A DNA stretch of 64,000 bases from Stenopsyche tienmushanensis (GCA_008973525.1 WACJ01000525.1:1674001-1738000); one strand, 5' to 3'. Counted from the stretch's first letter, positions 21,685 to 34,990 are shown. Notes: a model not told the origin generated them from the sequence alone. Numbers and translations: made by a program.

Positions 21685-21877
21685 CTTTGAGTAGTGAGCT
21701 AATTTTAAATCATCATAAACTTCGTGCTATATTCGTATGTCCGTCACGTATCGTCAGTAAAATATCACTTATCTGTCAGGACCGCGCAGCGTGTATGAAA
21801 ATTGTATATAAATAAATAAACACTGTCGATAGCTCACTGGAATTTGATCGCAAATACGCGACTGAACTCCTCAAAGG
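21685..21877 (+). mobile_element. TTAA-family element, short deleted copy
   Basis: The left end TTTGAGTAGTGAGCTAATTTT and the right end CGACTGAACTCCTCAAAGG next to TTAA (21878-21881) match other family members. The middle with the GAGACAG tract is deleted, leaving about 190 bp. Confidence 0.6.
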
Positions 21878-21881
21878 TTAA

Positions 21882-22950
21882 TAAATGAACTTGTAGTTGC
21901 ACTTGCAGAGTAGAGCTATTAGTATGTTATCGCTAATTTAAAATGTGTTCTGATTTCTGATGTGTTTTCTCGAACTGCGTTATTTGAAAATTATGCAAAA
22001 AGGAAAACAGACGAATCAGAAATTTTCTTCACTAAGTTTTACATTTTTCCAACTTTGATAAGATCCTAATTGGTAAATTCTTATAAGTGAAGTCAAAACA
22101 AGTCGTCCACGCCATTATAATATCTATTATATAAAAATCTAATTATGTTTAATTTTGTATATATTTTTAAGCAACGGGACGATCTAAAATTCGCATTCAC
22201 AAACAAGGACAAAACCAAATCGTATGGCGTAAAAAGTGAAAAGAAATAGATATATAGTTAATTTTCCTACATCGAAAATATCATTCAAACGAAAAGATTT
22301 TCCGCAAAAAATACATATAAGGTGTGTATTTCAAGATATTTCGCATGGGCCTTTCCTTGAATTCAAATATGCGAACGATAGACACGAGAAAACAAGCAAT
22401 CGAGATTCTATTTGCGCCCTATGCGGAAACGTCAAGCATCACATCTCGACAAATCTTTTATTCTCACTTTTGTCGGATTATGACGAGTTCCATTAACTCA
22501 TAGCATATTTGGCGAGCGGTTCTAATGTGCTTCGCCCCGGGGTCGTTTATTTAGCGCGGAGGACCTGCACATTCCGCGCAAAGTAGAATACATGATACGT
22601 AATATGTGGCAGAGTGTTTCAACGCGTCGCGTAACAAAAACAAAACATGTCTCATTACAACCTACTGAGGCTGTAACCTAAGATGTTCCAGCATCGTCAC
22701 GCCTTTTTACCTCATGAGAAACGGTTCAAGAAGTTCGGAGAGCGCTCGTGTTGCACAATGCACAATGTGCACAAAGCGTGTGTTGTCAGCGCCGCTCTTT
22801 AAGACCAATTTCAGTAGAAAGCCACACATGCAAATTTACATTCAGCCCTGCCTATGAAAATATGTGATATGTTGAATTAAAACAATGAAATGGATAGTGG
22901 ATATATAACGCTGGCAATAACATCAAAACATCTAAGATGCAAGTCAGGAA
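21882..22950. other. No recognised gene; GC-richer patch at about 22430-22800
   Basis: The 86-codon frame (22236-22496) has a CALCG pair but no zinc-finger spacing I can support. The patch 22500-22640 is GC-rich (TTCGCCCCGGGGTCG). No repeat copies were found. Confidence 0.45.
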
Positions 22951-23075
22951 ACATATTAATAATTCCGATCTCCCAAATTTGTTGTTACGGTGAAAAATTC
23001 AATTAAAAAAATCTGGATTTGAACCCGAATTTTTATTATAAGAGTCCAGGATCTAAGCCACTATATCAACACTTG
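22951..23075 (-). repeat. tRNA-like short repeat (family A), good copy
   Basis: On the minus strand: AAGTGTTGATATAGTGGCTTAG (box A-like), GATCCTGGACTCTTATAAT, CGGGTTCAAATCCAG (box B match), then CACCGTAACAACAAATTTGG and GATCGGAATTATTA. This is the best tRNA-like copy in the window. Confidence 0.7.
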
Positions 23076-24036
23076 GTCAGGGATACAACAAAAAAGCTAT
23101 TGAGGCTTTAGTGAATGGCTTTCATAAGAAAAAGAAGCATATGGTTAAAAACTTCAGAAGATGAAAGGCTTCAATATTAATGCTTTACGGTCAGCTAAAT
23201 ATAGTGCGAAGGTTCATCAAGAGTTTGAATAGGTTTCAAAAGAGATTTAATATTCCTTTTAAAATAAATAATCAAGCAAAACAATTTTTCGACCGACGCT
23301 GTAATTTGAAATCTAAAAGCAGATGATTTTTTTTAGCAATAAGATTGATTACATTAAAGTATGCATGCATAAAATAACATGATATTCGATAGGAACTTTA
23401 AAAATAGATTTTTCACAATCGCTTCTTTCGCACTTTTCATCGGGAAAAGCAAAGGGTGGCATTGGCTGTTGTGGCCTTTTAAGTTGCTTTCCACATTCAA
23501 TAGTCATCTCTCTCTGTGGGTGACAGATTTTTTAAGTGGCGTTCGAAAGTTCCAATTTTTTCGGGTACATGAATGATTTTAGCTCTTCAGTGCCGTTTTG
23601 TCATTTGGATGCCTGCTGAGATGTCATAAGCGTCCGATGCCCCACTTTTCCCGACTTTATAGAATTTCCCATTTTTCATCGAGTCTTTTTCAACAATGTG
23701 TTTCTTTTTTGAATGTTATAAATATCATTCTTACTTTTTTTAAACGATCCAAAATTATTGACTCGGTATTATTTTTAAGGCAAGGTATAGTTTTTTTTTT
23801 GTTCGGCACTAAAAATGATACATTATCAGGAGTACGCAAAACCACTTCAAGTTGTGTGATTTAATCGCTGAAGCACTTATGGGTGATTATCGTCAAGGAT
23901 TCATTTTCGCATTGTAATGAATGATTTAAGTTTGTAAGACATCTTTTGTACCTGGTGAGCAGTCACATAATTTAACAGTTGGAATCGTAACTCAAACATA
24001 CAACTTAACATCTCAAACATGGGTTTAAATCTATAG
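23076..24036. other. No recognised gene
   Basis: T-rich frames at 23379-23576 and 23598-23864 are open but dominated by F, L and S as expected for random T-rich DNA. Confidence 0.5.
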
Positions 24037-24044
24037 GCTGGGTG

Positions 24045-24617
24045 TAGGGAATCCAATCCCGGGATTCCGGACAGTTTTAGGTGATCATGAAACCCGGGAT
24101 TAGTAAACGTAATCCCGGAAAATTCGGGATTGAAATTTTTATCTAATAGAAATCGTACAATTCACCAGCACAATGAAGGCTGCTAAATCGAGACATTTCC
24201 GCCGAATTGTTATATTAACCTTCCCCTACCGGTGATGTATTTACTACACTTCGACTCTAATAATGGTAATATCGATATAAAATATAATAGATACTGCGTT
24301 CAGAATTTTTGTATTCCTCCGTAATATAATAACGAATCACATCAAAGTATTGTAGTATATAATTATTCATCTGCAGCCACAGAAATAAATAATTTGTTGG
24401 AAAATCGGGAATTTTGCGAGTTTTAGTCCATGTCACCTTCAAATTAATTTTTATATTAAACAAATGGACTTATTAGTAATTTTTGAACAAATTTATCAAT
24501 GTAATTTCTTAAACTATTGAAAATCTCAGTCCCGGGAATCCGGGACTGATCCCGGGATGGTCTAATGCAATCCCAGAATTCCGGGATCGAAATTTTGGCT
24601 CGGGATTGAATTCCCTA
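24045..24617. mobile_element. hAT-like non-autonomous element with 8-bp duplication
   Basis: The ends TAGGGAATCCAATCCCGGG and (complemented) TAGGGAATTCAATCCCGAG form inverted repeats. Flanking 8-mers are GCTGGGTG (24037-24044) and GCTGAGTG (24618-24625), one mismatch in eight; 8-bp duplications and TAGGG ends are typical of hAT transposition. Each subterminal region carries several CGGGATT or AATCCCG words in both orientations, like transposase-binding repeats. The core (about 24190-24430) is the block also found at 6570-6775 and 29275-29480. No coding frame is present. Confidence 0.8.
24190..24430 (+). repeat. Shared block with CCGGTGATGTATTTACTACA, copy 2
   Basis: Same order as at 6570-6775 but with an extra internal segment (AATATCGATATAAAATATAA). 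It shares with the 29-kb copy an additional upstream piece, GCTAAATCGAGACATTTCC. Confidence 0.8.
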
Positions 24618-24625
24618 GCTGAGTG

Positions 24626-26402
24626 GTTATTGATCACATTTTTAAAATCATTTAATATAGAAGCTATGTGTTAGTGGTTGAGGATGTTTCCACAAAAGAG
24701 AATTTGAAAAATCATTTAAAAAACGAATACAATAAAAATGAATAAACAAAACTACTCCAGAGAAAAAATAAACCGCAGGGCTGCTAAAGTTTAACGTCTC
24801 GTAGCTGAATAATGACACAAGTGCCATAGAGATGAAGAAGAATCGGGTGTGATTGTAATCGTTTGGGGGTTGAAGTGGCGAAGGTTGGCCAGCCCTGATC
24901 CCATGAATCACGATTAAAGAAGGCATCTTCTCGGGGGCTTTCTCCACAATCACTGCAATCGTGGCCTCGTAGGTGAGCGACCGTCTGGCATAACGGGGGT
25001 CCCGAGTTCATCGTCCGACCGTTTTGTCTGTGCTTACATACTGTGTCGTTGAAACTCAAACAATGTGTCCGTGGTACACAAAACACTTCAACTATCCACT
25101 AATTTCTAGCCCAAGCCTGAACTGTACAGCCATTTTCGCGTCGAACTAACCAAACACCTTAAATGGAACGTAACATAAAGCAAATGCAGTACAGAGGGTA
25201 TGGAAGATGAGCATTCAGTTTGACATATGACATTGGGGTACTACATGGACCCCGCAATGGACAGGCAACATCAATCTAAGCAAATCAGATTCAGACAGAA
25301 TTAATTGAATGTAATAAATTTCCATTTATGATCGTTTTTAACTCTTTGTTGCTGCCCGTTTGAATTTGGCAAAATCTTTTCAACTCTTTCAGGGTTTGCA
25401 ACAGCAGTGATTTTCGATCAAATACATAGGAAACTCAGGCTCCATTTATTATGCTTTTAAAAAAGCTTTGCAATTTCGAGTAAATAATTTCAGCAAGATG
25501 GCAGATGCAGAAGATTCAGAGCCACTGGAAGAACAAATAAGCCCCGGAACATTTTAAAGCATATGACATAAAGAATATCTGCGGTGGGTTTTGTTGCAGC
25601 CAATGTATTATTTCAAGCTTTACATTTTATGCAGGTCTTCCTCGATTTGCTATGGAATTTCGTTCAGACATGTCTCAAATGGAGCAACATACAAAACATG
25701 CGCTCGAAATAATACACAACGAAGATCATCTCGTGGCTTTCGTATTATTTATAATAAATAAATCGGATTTGTTTGCATTCTATATACTGATAATTTTAAT
25801 TTTTTCAAAGAATATTGAGCGGGTTCAAATCCAATTGCATCTTGAACAATCGATGGAAGATGTCAGATTTTGTAGTGCGGTATATATTTATATATCTGAT
25901 ATCTTATACAAGAATAATACTGAAAAGCTGGATGTCTTATTTTGAATCCATCAAGCGTTCATTGTCGATCTTCCTAGATAAAATGTACGCATTGAACTCC
26001 TTTTGGGTCCTAAACAAATAATAGAATTTGTTCAAATCTTTAAATATTATTCGCTAAAAATATTGCTTTGTTTCACGTGAAAACAATGAACGTATCATGA
26101 AGATGTTGTGCATTTGTACTTGGATGAAGAGATTTTCTCTCAGAGCTTGCGACGTGATGCAACAACAAAGTAATATTTTAAAATATTAAATTTTTTTACA
26201 AAAATCATGCAAAATATTGGTAATTTTTTAATAAGAAGAATTTATATCATAATATATCCATAACATATCAATACCGAAAAGATGATATTAGTAATTTTGT
26301 ATTTAAGTCTAATTTACTTTTTTCATATTGAATGATCGATTAATTAGAAGTTAAAGTGTAGTAAGATTGTCGTTCAATATTTAGGAATATTACACTGCCA
26401 AT
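24626..26402. other. No recognised gene; overlapping minus frames at 24648-25086
   Basis: Two minus-strand frames of about 100 codons overlap in different phases in a GC-richer patch (24860-25080). One contains VIVEKAPEKMPSLIVIHGIR, the other CSDCGESPRED. I recognise neither. The remainder is AT-rich. Confidence 0.4.
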
Positions 26403-26406
26403 TTAA

Positions 26407-26690
26407 CCGCTAAGGCGCCAGCGACTTACAAGTGAGTCATGAAATGCTTTTTTTTGTAGAAAAAATAATATTTTTTAATACCTAAAAATATTATGCTAGA
26501 AATACAAATTGGTGAATGCAGAAATGTCTTTATATTTAAATGGATCTTGGTATTTCACTCAAAAACTCGTAAATGATCCCGCGGGACAGTATATGCTATA
26601 AACAAATCGTCTTTACACAATAAAATATATAAGTCAAACAACTTTTTTACGTAATTTCTAATATCTCTAAAATTGCTGGCGATTAAAAGG
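26407..26690. mobile_element. TTAA-flanked piggyBac-like MITE
   Basis: TTAA (26403-26406) precedes CCGCTAAGGCGCCAGCGA. The complemented right end reads CCTTTTAATCGCCAGCAA and is followed by TTAG, a one-base decay of TTAA. The end resembles that of the 71-bp palindromes (CCTTTTAACTGCCA). The 284-bp body is AT-rich and non-coding. Confidence 0.6.
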
Positions 26691-26694
26691 TTAG

Positions 26695-29138
26695 AAGAAT
26701 CCAGTTATGTTGGAAAGTGCATCTTCTGACAGTCTTAATAAAGCCGGCATTATTAATCTGAGATGCTGTCGGAAGATTTTTTCTCTCTTAATTTCTGGTG
26801 GAAGGCATTGTTTTAGCGTTGCTCCAGTCTTGAAGCATCATTCTTTGCAAACAAAACAATTGTTCCAGCCCTCAGCGGGATACTTCATTACTTTGACGCC
26901 ACCTATTCACCATTACAAGGAAACTGTCAAACGCAACACCACCGGCTGATAATCGATGGGCCTGAAATTTTTCGTTCATTTTTCCAAAAATAAAGAAAAA
27001 AATGGAGTGAAGATTTCGATCGAGTGATTTATGAACTCTTTATTCGGGGGTGCCCATTCTCTAGGCTGTCGTAATTTATTTAAGCGCCGCCAAGGGACAA
27101 CCGGTTGAGTCATCTGAGGTCTATAGAGAGAAGATTCAAAGAGATAGCATTGACAAGCTTTTCGTTTGAATATAATTTTTCGACCTGATTATATAAATTT
27201 ATATAACAAGACCTTGTTATAACGCACAAAAAAAATTACGCAATTATATAACTCGTATTTATGAAGCACTTAATGTATTGCTCTACATACATAATAAATT
27301 ACTATTTATATTTATTGTTATGCATTAACACTTAATCTGTGGTGTGGCTATTAAATAACGAGACTGGATTTTTTTGGATTGATTCATATCATATAGTGTG
27401 AAACTGGATATGGGAAGATGATCTTCTATAGAGATATTATCATATTTCAATTACATTATTAGTTAATTGTCACATTGTTTGAGAGGTATGCGTTATATAA
27501 AATATCCGCCACTAATCGAGTAAGACTTAAATTTAAATTTGTTTGATGAAATTGAATCTCTTCGGATGGATCATTCAGTAAAATTTTAAAATTAAAAAAA
27601 TCGTATCCGTCGTACATTGAGGATGAATTTAGATCAAGATCCAACTGAAGCAACAGTGAATCTGAATTACTACAAATAGGTTTTGGTAATTTTGCTAGAA
27701 TGTGTAGCAAGTAGGAAAATGGGTTCATCCTTCATCAGGACGAAACACCTGCTTATTTGACATAATGAAGCCGATTTAGATTGAGAAAAGCGTCACAGAG
27801 CTTAACCACTCTCCTTAATTACCAAATATAGCTAAATATTACTGTTTTTTTTTTTAAATAAATGGAAGATAATCTACTGCATTTCATTCATCAATGGAAG
27901 ATCAGAATTTAGAACTGTATAGGTGGATATGGATATATTAAAAAATAATTGATTTGAAGAAAATGATATGAATTAATATAAATATTTGAATAATGAGAAA
28001 TTGGCCTAAAAAGTGCAATAATTGTTACATTGCTATGCATAACCTGACGTGAATGTGTTAATAAAGAGGTTTTGTATTTTGAACGTATTTTAAATAAATA
28101 ATTTATTTACGTTATATTTGTTTGGGGGGTTTAGGTTTTTTATAAGAATAAAAAAAATAAAAAATAAACTTTCAATTATGTTCATAATATTTTTTATATA
28201 TGCGTCTTATATTATAGGATCAGTTGGCTTGAAGTCACGTAGACGAGTTTTCTTACAATTCCCAGTAGTCCCTGGTGGAAAATTTTCACGCTAGGTGGCT
28301 ATTACGCCAATAGACGTGCTCATTACACCGGAAAGGGTTGGAGGTATAACCTCCATTTACATATGTAATTTTGCGGCATTTTTACAAAACATCAACTGCA
28401 GAAAACCTGCGTTGGGTCAAATCATCCCTCTTCGTATTATCATACATTTAATAATTTAAAATTCGCTTCAGTATAACGGGGATAGTTTTGCAAAAGTTTT
28501 TATTTATTCAGAGCGAATGTTGGCGTCTACAGTTTGGGTATTGTATAACTGTATACATAAATGCTAAAATAAGCAATGGGAATCATAAACAACGTTTTAA
28601 AGCTGAAGGGATCATTCAATAAAGAGTTAAAATGGGGTTCGACCTTAAAGTTGTCCGAAGTTTATTTTTTATCATACAGGCGCAGGCTCCGCTCAATTTC
28701 CAATCTAAATAAATAATGAAGGCATTTTGCCAGATAATTTGAGGCGCTTATTCCTCTCGCGAAAGGACAAACCCCATGGCTTAATTTTATAAAGCCCCAT
28801 AAAAGAAAACACTTCTGAAAGTGCGCCGAAGACGCGGAAGTATCGAAAAAAAAATATTAAACGAGAATAACAGGGGATGTTCTCTTGAAAAACTTTCCAC
28901 AAAAAGTTTAGTCTGTTCGAGCAGAATGCCGGCGGAAGTAAATCTGACGGTCAAAAGGAAGTTAAAAATCTAGAATTCATCCCCATCGGAAGTACGCTTT
29001 CCAATCAATCAATAAGCTTGTAAAATTTTAAAACGCTAAAAGCTAAAATATATGTATACAAATAGAAATAAACAATCGTAGTACTAAATAAGAAAATATT
29101 ACTATTAACCTATGTATATACTTCGTAGGTACAAATTT
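26695..29138. other. AT-rich stretch, no recognised gene
   Basis: Frames of 60-90 codons without motifs. A GC-richer patch lies at about 28240-28440. No shared repeat was found. Confidence 0.5.
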
Positions 29139-29250
29139 AAGTGTTGGCTTACTGGTTTAATTCATTATAAAAGTTTGGATTCAAATGCAGTTGGTTGGAT
29201 CACAACACAAATAAACGTAAAATATGAAAAATATTCATATTTCTGATTGA
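29139..29250 (+). repeat. tRNA-like short repeat (family A), copy
   Basis: AAGTGTTGGCTTACTGGTTTAATTC (box A-like) is followed by ATTATAAAAGTTTGGATTCAAATGCAG (box B with changes). The right inverted end is not clear. Confidence 0.5.
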
Positions 29251-29274
29251 TCTTTTCGATTCAAATATAGTCCG

Positions 29275-29480
29275 ATTTATAGAATAATTATGTACTATAC
29301 TACTTTGATGTGATTCGTAATTATATTACGGAGGAATACAAATATTCTGAGCTCTGTATCTATTATATTTCATATCGATATTTCCATTATTAGAGTTGAT
29401 GTGTAGTAAATACATCACCGGTAGGGGAAGGTTAATATAACAATTCGGCGGGAATGTCTCGATTTAGTAGCCATCTTTGA
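29275..29480 (-). repeat. Shared block with CCGGTGATGTATTTACTACA, copy 3 (inverted)
   Basis: This is the reverse complement of about 24170-24380, including CTACACATCAACTCTAATAATGG (read on the minus strand) and the upstream GCTACTAAATCGAGACATT. No TIRs like those at 24045 are seen around it, so it is a fragment or the independent core. Confidence 0.75.
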
Positions 29481-30049
29481 GATCTGTAAGATTTATTTAC
29501 ACGTTGAATTTTTTTTCGACATCGTATTTAAATCCGAATCGTCACAATAAAATATCAGGAATTTGTGTGTCAATATTTTATCAAATAATACGTTAAGACT
29601 TGATATAATTACTTAAAAATCGACCTTTTAAATTATCCATGACGAATCATGATATGAAATAATAAAAGCTGAATTTTCATATGAAAACTGTATATTAAAA
29701 CATTAAAAGCGAGTATTTTTATTTTTGACATATTATGATGGCAAACGTTGGATGAACTCAAAATCTGCTTTATGTTGATTTTGGCAGATTAGGTTAATCA
29801 GACGTGTCAAAACCGGTGTCTTTCCACAGCAAAAAAAATAAAAAGCTTTCTGTAAGCTGAAATTGTACATAGTGGAGGAAAATATATAATTAATTAAAAA
29901 TATTAAATTGTGATTTATTTACACTATTTAAAAATTTAATAAAAATATTTATCTTATAAATAGTTTATAAGCGTTTATAATTTTTGGCAAAAAATTACAA
30001 ATTATCATGTATTAAGCCCGTTTGAAATGTGAATCAGATTTCATCAATC
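29481..30049. other. No recognised gene
   Basis: Very AT-rich; nothing recognised. Confidence 0.5.
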
Positions 30050-30150
30050 ATTACGAACTCCTAAATTATTTTATCATAAATTTTTGGGCTCAAATCCAGA
30101 TTATAAAAATAAAAATTAACGTACCAACAAATTTAGAAAATTAAATACAT
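30050..30150 (+). repeat. tRNA-like short repeat (family A), copy
   Basis: It runs from CGAACTCCTAAATTATTTTATC through a box B-like GGGCTCAAATCCAGATTAT to ACGTACCAACAAATTTAG, the inverted-end sequence. The box A end is eroded. Confidence 0.55.
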
Positions 30151-33100
30151 TCAATCGATTTTCTTGATCTGATGCAATAATAAATATGTATATGAAATAT
30201 CCCGATAAAAATCTCTGATGGAGATCGCTATGGATGATAATGAATATAGTACTCTAAGAAGAATATTGTATTAATTGTGGTTTATAGTATTTGTGCTTCA
30301 GTATCAAATAAATTTGTTATAGAGCTAATTAAATTATTTGCATAAAATTATATAATTGTTTGATACCGTTGACTGTATAATCTGGACAATTTGATGAACG
30401 ACCTCAAAGTTAAGCCCATAAAGCGTCTCTAAAGCAATTTAGGTGATAAAATGTCAAAAAAATAATAAAATGTCAAAAGGGCGTAATGAAATAACCATTT
30501 TATAACATGTAATTCAATTCATTAACGTTTTTGAATAGAGGCACTCCAGCACAGTGGAGTTTCTTGAAGACTCTCGCCGTTCGCAAAGTGGATTAAAATT
30601 GTGGAAACTTTCCCGGTTTCTCATTACTTTTTTTGTGGATAGACAAGTTGCGAAGACGAAAGATTTTTCCCTTGCCAATATATACGTTCTTTTACAACGG
30701 AGTTAGCAGAAAAAAATGCTCTCAATTCGAGTGGCTTTATTTTTTAAATCAATACACATCAGTGATGCGACATCCGTGAGTCAATTTCCCATGAAATATT
30801 CCAGGTTGGGTAAAAGAAGCAAAATCAACGATCAAAGCAACCTTATTAGGAATAGATTTGGGAAATCTTACAGTTTGGAGATTTGCGAAAAACTTTTTTA
30901 TTAAATTGAATTTCTTTAACGTAGAACTAATATATTTTCGAATTCAAAAGTGTTGTATCAATTTTTTAAATTTATAATGAAAAATAAAGACACTAACTTT
31001 GACACAAAATAAAATAAATATAATTAGCCTTAGATTACACAAGGAATACTAATATAATATTGATGTGGATCAAGCCTGTATCATTTTAAGAAGAGTGTCA
31101 TCCAATTCATTAACACTTTACTATCTAAAATCTCTGGAATATAAAATGGCAAATGCCAGTATTTAAAAATTAAAATGCTTTTGTTATAAAAAATTACATT
31201 TGTTAATATAAACACATTAAGAACATTTAAACACCGAAGACCTTTCTGATCCTGATGCATACATATAGCATATTTAAGAATATATATATATGATTTGATT
31301 GAGTAAAAATATTACATATTAGGATAGTTTTTAATACGTGTATGGAATAGTGTCGGACAATGTGCTTGTAGTAGCTTGAATAACCAAGTTTCTATTTCAT
31401 TACTAGCAGGAGGGCGAACAAAAGAAAAGTTAGTGAAACTTTGTGTATGTAAGTCCAAGATACACATTAAACCACTTTTAATGCCATAAATCAGTGGTGT
31501 TAAAATTGGGCTCGCGGGACAAGACAATGACGTTATTTATTCATAATAACACATTAAACACTGTGTTATGGCCCCGTTAGGGGAATATTTCACTGCTGCC
31601 GGGTGTACCACCGTTCGACGTATTGACAAATGAAGATGGATGTGTTTGAAATCTGCAAAAATGAGGCACCATCAATTTTTATTTTTTGGTCTTAAACAGT
31701 TATAAGAGTGCTGCGCGGGAGATATTTCATTCAGGCGTTCTGTAAATATGCAAAATAAAGCGCTGGAACTTGAATATGTTGAAGAATGAATGGATCGAAA
31801 CCTGTCCGCTTAGTTCGTTTGTGATTCCATGTACAACGCTCCACGACTTAATTTTCATGTAACTATTATACGGTTATTTTATTTTATCCATAGGAATTTT
31901 TTTATCATTGGAGATCGATCGAAAATCGAATTTATTGACATTGATATTTCCCACCGGATCGAATTTTGAATGATTGAATTATTCACTGGTGTCAGAATAT
32001 TGACAAATATAATGATTAAATTTGATTGTAAATTGAAACTAGTGCAATGGTTACGAGCATCTGATAAATAATAGAAGACGTGTATGCATTCAAGTCGAAC
32101 TAAGTTACCATACGACGCCTCTCATGTTGTTTAATACAATTCCCAGTACTTTAAGAGCGTTGGTTATTTTCAAACTATTTGAGTTCGTTGGTGCTTGAAA
32201 ATCGCGATTTTTAATAAGACATTTGACAGTAAGTTTGAAGAAGAGCTTAGCTGTTCGTTGGTGTGGAAATCTCAAAGAAAAAACAAAGTGGAGAGCGAAA
32301 ATTAATTTAGCATTATATTCGGTCTTTATAGAAAAAGTTCTCTGGAGTAGCGACCTGATTACCCTATTTAATCCAATAGGGGACATCTAATATCCAATAA
32401 ATCTCGAAGCGAGAACAGGAGAGGGAGAGCAGATTCTTGTGGAATCTCTCGGAATTTCACAAACCAGTTATCGATTCATGAAAATCGGTTAAAGGGGGAG
32501 ACCCACCAGTGTCAAAGGTAAAGGATGGCGGGCATCAATTTGTGGTATGCAAAGTTATTCACAACCAATATACAGGAACCTTCTCGGGTTTACATGCATG
32601 GTCTACGCAATGGGTGCTACTAAAACGGATATTGGACACAGAGCAGGTCGTCATCGCTATCTTTTGTTGCAGGATATTGTTTGTTGGCGAGAGCAGAAAA
32701 TTATGTTTTTCAATTATTCAAAGCCTCAAACAGATAAAGACAATGACAAGAGAAACGTTAAAAAAACGATCGTCTTGTAAGGCCTTAAACAATCCACTTA
32801 TGAGATAGCAAAAGGGTTTATTATTATAGGTCAAATTTCGCAATAATTAATTCCAATGTAACGAAATTTTCAGACTAAGGAATATTTCATTATATTAATT
32901 TAAATCTGCTTAGCAGGTAATTTAGAGCACGAAAGCGTTAAAATTGAATTTTTACCCCCAAGCTTTAACCTTTGGATCTGGAAATTATGAAGGGAGGAAT
33001 GCTATAGAAGTCGACTTATTAAAAAGCCGTTAATGAACCTAATTACAGTTCATTATGTAAAAAAATAATGTTAAAAATGCATGTGACATGATTTATGCAG

Positions 33101-34130
33101 CTTAACAGACGGTAAAACTTTAATCAACTTTAAAATATTAAGGTCCATAACGATGATATTTTTGGCGGAGTCTTTAATCTTAAGTTTAAAAAATGAAGAA
33201 TCATGAAAGTCCTTCTTTGATTCATTAATTTGCAACAATAAAAAAGTCATCATCTTTGGGGAAATTTCTATGGAGATGTATAAAGATGGATATGACGCAT
33301 TAAGAAAAATATTCAATATTTCAAACAAAAAATTTGTTGTAAAATGATCAATGAGTAAAATCAAATTTTTCGTAGAGTTCTATGTATATCTTGAAATTAT
33401 ATTTGATCCATGTATGGATATTATTTTATTTCTTATTTTGTAGAGATTTTGAGGGGAAGCATCGTGATTTTAAAAGCAAAGCTAGTGGAACATATTGAAA
33501 TCGGCTTTTCCAGTCGGCACGTTCGGCTTATTGCCGTCAATGCAGCCCACCCACTCCTTCAACATTAATACTATAAACTTCATTTCTGCATCAGCTAAAA
33601 TAAATTTTTCACAAGAATATCAGAAAACGAATTTCTAACAAATACAACTTGAATATCGTGTTTCCACCTTCATTGTTATTCTTCTGCTATACAAGCCTCG
33701 AACAAATACGAGACAGAATTTTCAGGGAAAAAGTACTATACGAAATATTTTATGAACTTTTTATGAAAAATAATTGAATAGTGTTATCTTTTTATTAGCA
33801 TCGGGTATTATTTCAGAAATTCAGTCTCGACTAGATATTTTATGCTAACCAGTACATATTTTTGTATGTAAATAAGATCAAAGGATATCTCAAGCTTTCC
33901 GAAGCTTCCACTGTATGAAAGACGTAATAAATAATTTTAGTATAAGGTAAATCTGTAATAAATACAAAATCTATTTATGTCACTCATTAATAGCCCTAAC
34001 TCTAATCACTTTGTAAACTATCTCATCAATCTTTCAGAAGCAAAAAATCATATTTGTCTGAAGTATTAATGCTTCCAAGAACTAATCCATCATGTCAATA
34101 TTTGATTAAATAAATTTATTACATCGGTTA
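30151..34130. other. AT-rich stretch, no recognised gene
   Basis: Nearly 4 kb without a recognisable element. The frames at 30716-30904, 31312-31527, 32105-32386, 32509-32808 and 33071-33364 are short and motif-free. This is the largest repeat-free block in the window by my reading. Confidence 0.5.
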
Positions 34131-34163
34131 TACAGTAGACTCTCGATTATCCGGGCTAATGCT

Positions 34164-34181
34164 GGGGGGGGGGGGGGGGGG
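34164..34181 (+). repeat. Homopolymer run of 18 G
   Basis: It sits in the subterminal region of the jerky-type element, where the copy at 3.9 kb has only a CCCCC/GGGGG. G runs of this length are rare in AT-rich DNA; the true length may be unstable or mis-sequenced. Confidence 0.85.
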
Positions 34182-34404
34182 AAGGACACGGATAACTGGA
34201 AAACGCGGAATTCAAATCATCAAATTATTACTTGATTTCGAATGTAATATCATATTTGTAATATAATTTTTTTGTTTAATCATTTTAATACTCATTAAAA
34301 AAAATCGCTATTTTTTATTATTTTTGAGATTTTTTTAACAAATTCCGAATCTTTTTTGAAGGTTTTATATCATCATTTTAATCAAATCCTCTTTATTCAG
34401 CATA

Positions 34405-34990
34405 ATCTAGCAATGTTCAAGAAAATACAATGCCATTTTATGATTAATGTAATCACTGATATCTTCTTCGCATGTAGTCTCATTCTTATTTTCTTCCTCT
34501 TGATAAGAAAGGATATCTGCATCATCCGTGCATTCAAAATCTGGATCATTTAAATCATGATCCAGCCACTCCTCGATGTTCCCGTATCCACGTTTTTAAA
34601 ACATTTTAAAATTTTCAATAATCCACATATTTCAGATATATATTTTGCTTTTTATCTCTTCAGAATACATTAAATATGTTTCCTTGCCAGTAAGAATCAT
34701 TCTCCATGATCAAACAAGTTTTTCTGGATTTATTTTTGATCAAGATTGTGTTATTCTATGTGTAGTATCCAAAATCATATTTTTTTTCCAAAAATTGATC
34801 AAGGTAATCCCATATTCGTTTAAAATTTTTGCCCCTCTAGAGCCCATTTCTTTTTTGAACCAATCTTTAAAAACATCCCTGTCCATCCATTCATGTCCTT
34901 TACTGGCTATAATAGTCGACAGAAAGATTTTTCATCGGAGTTCCCTTAAAAGATTGAGGTTTATCACCAAAAGTTTCATTTTATTTAATT
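34405..34990 (-). pseudogene. Jerky/Tigger-type DDE transposase pseudogene, C-terminal half
   Basis: Read on the minus strand. The first part (about 34990-34830) gives FGDKPQSFKGTPMKNLSVDY and then KRAWMDRDVFKDWF after frame changes, which resembles the PxxFK...LPVxY...AWMxxxxFxxWF stretch of jerky/Tigger DDE_1 transposases. The last part (about 34586-34410) gives GNIEEWLDHDLNDPDFECTD followed by an acidic run, like the common C-terminal EEWLxxDxNDPxF segment. The stretch between them, with the second catalytic acid region, is unreadable. Such proteins have about 500 residues with CENPB-type DNA-binding helices at the N-terminus, absent here. Stops and frameshifts make it non-functional. Confidence 0.75.
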
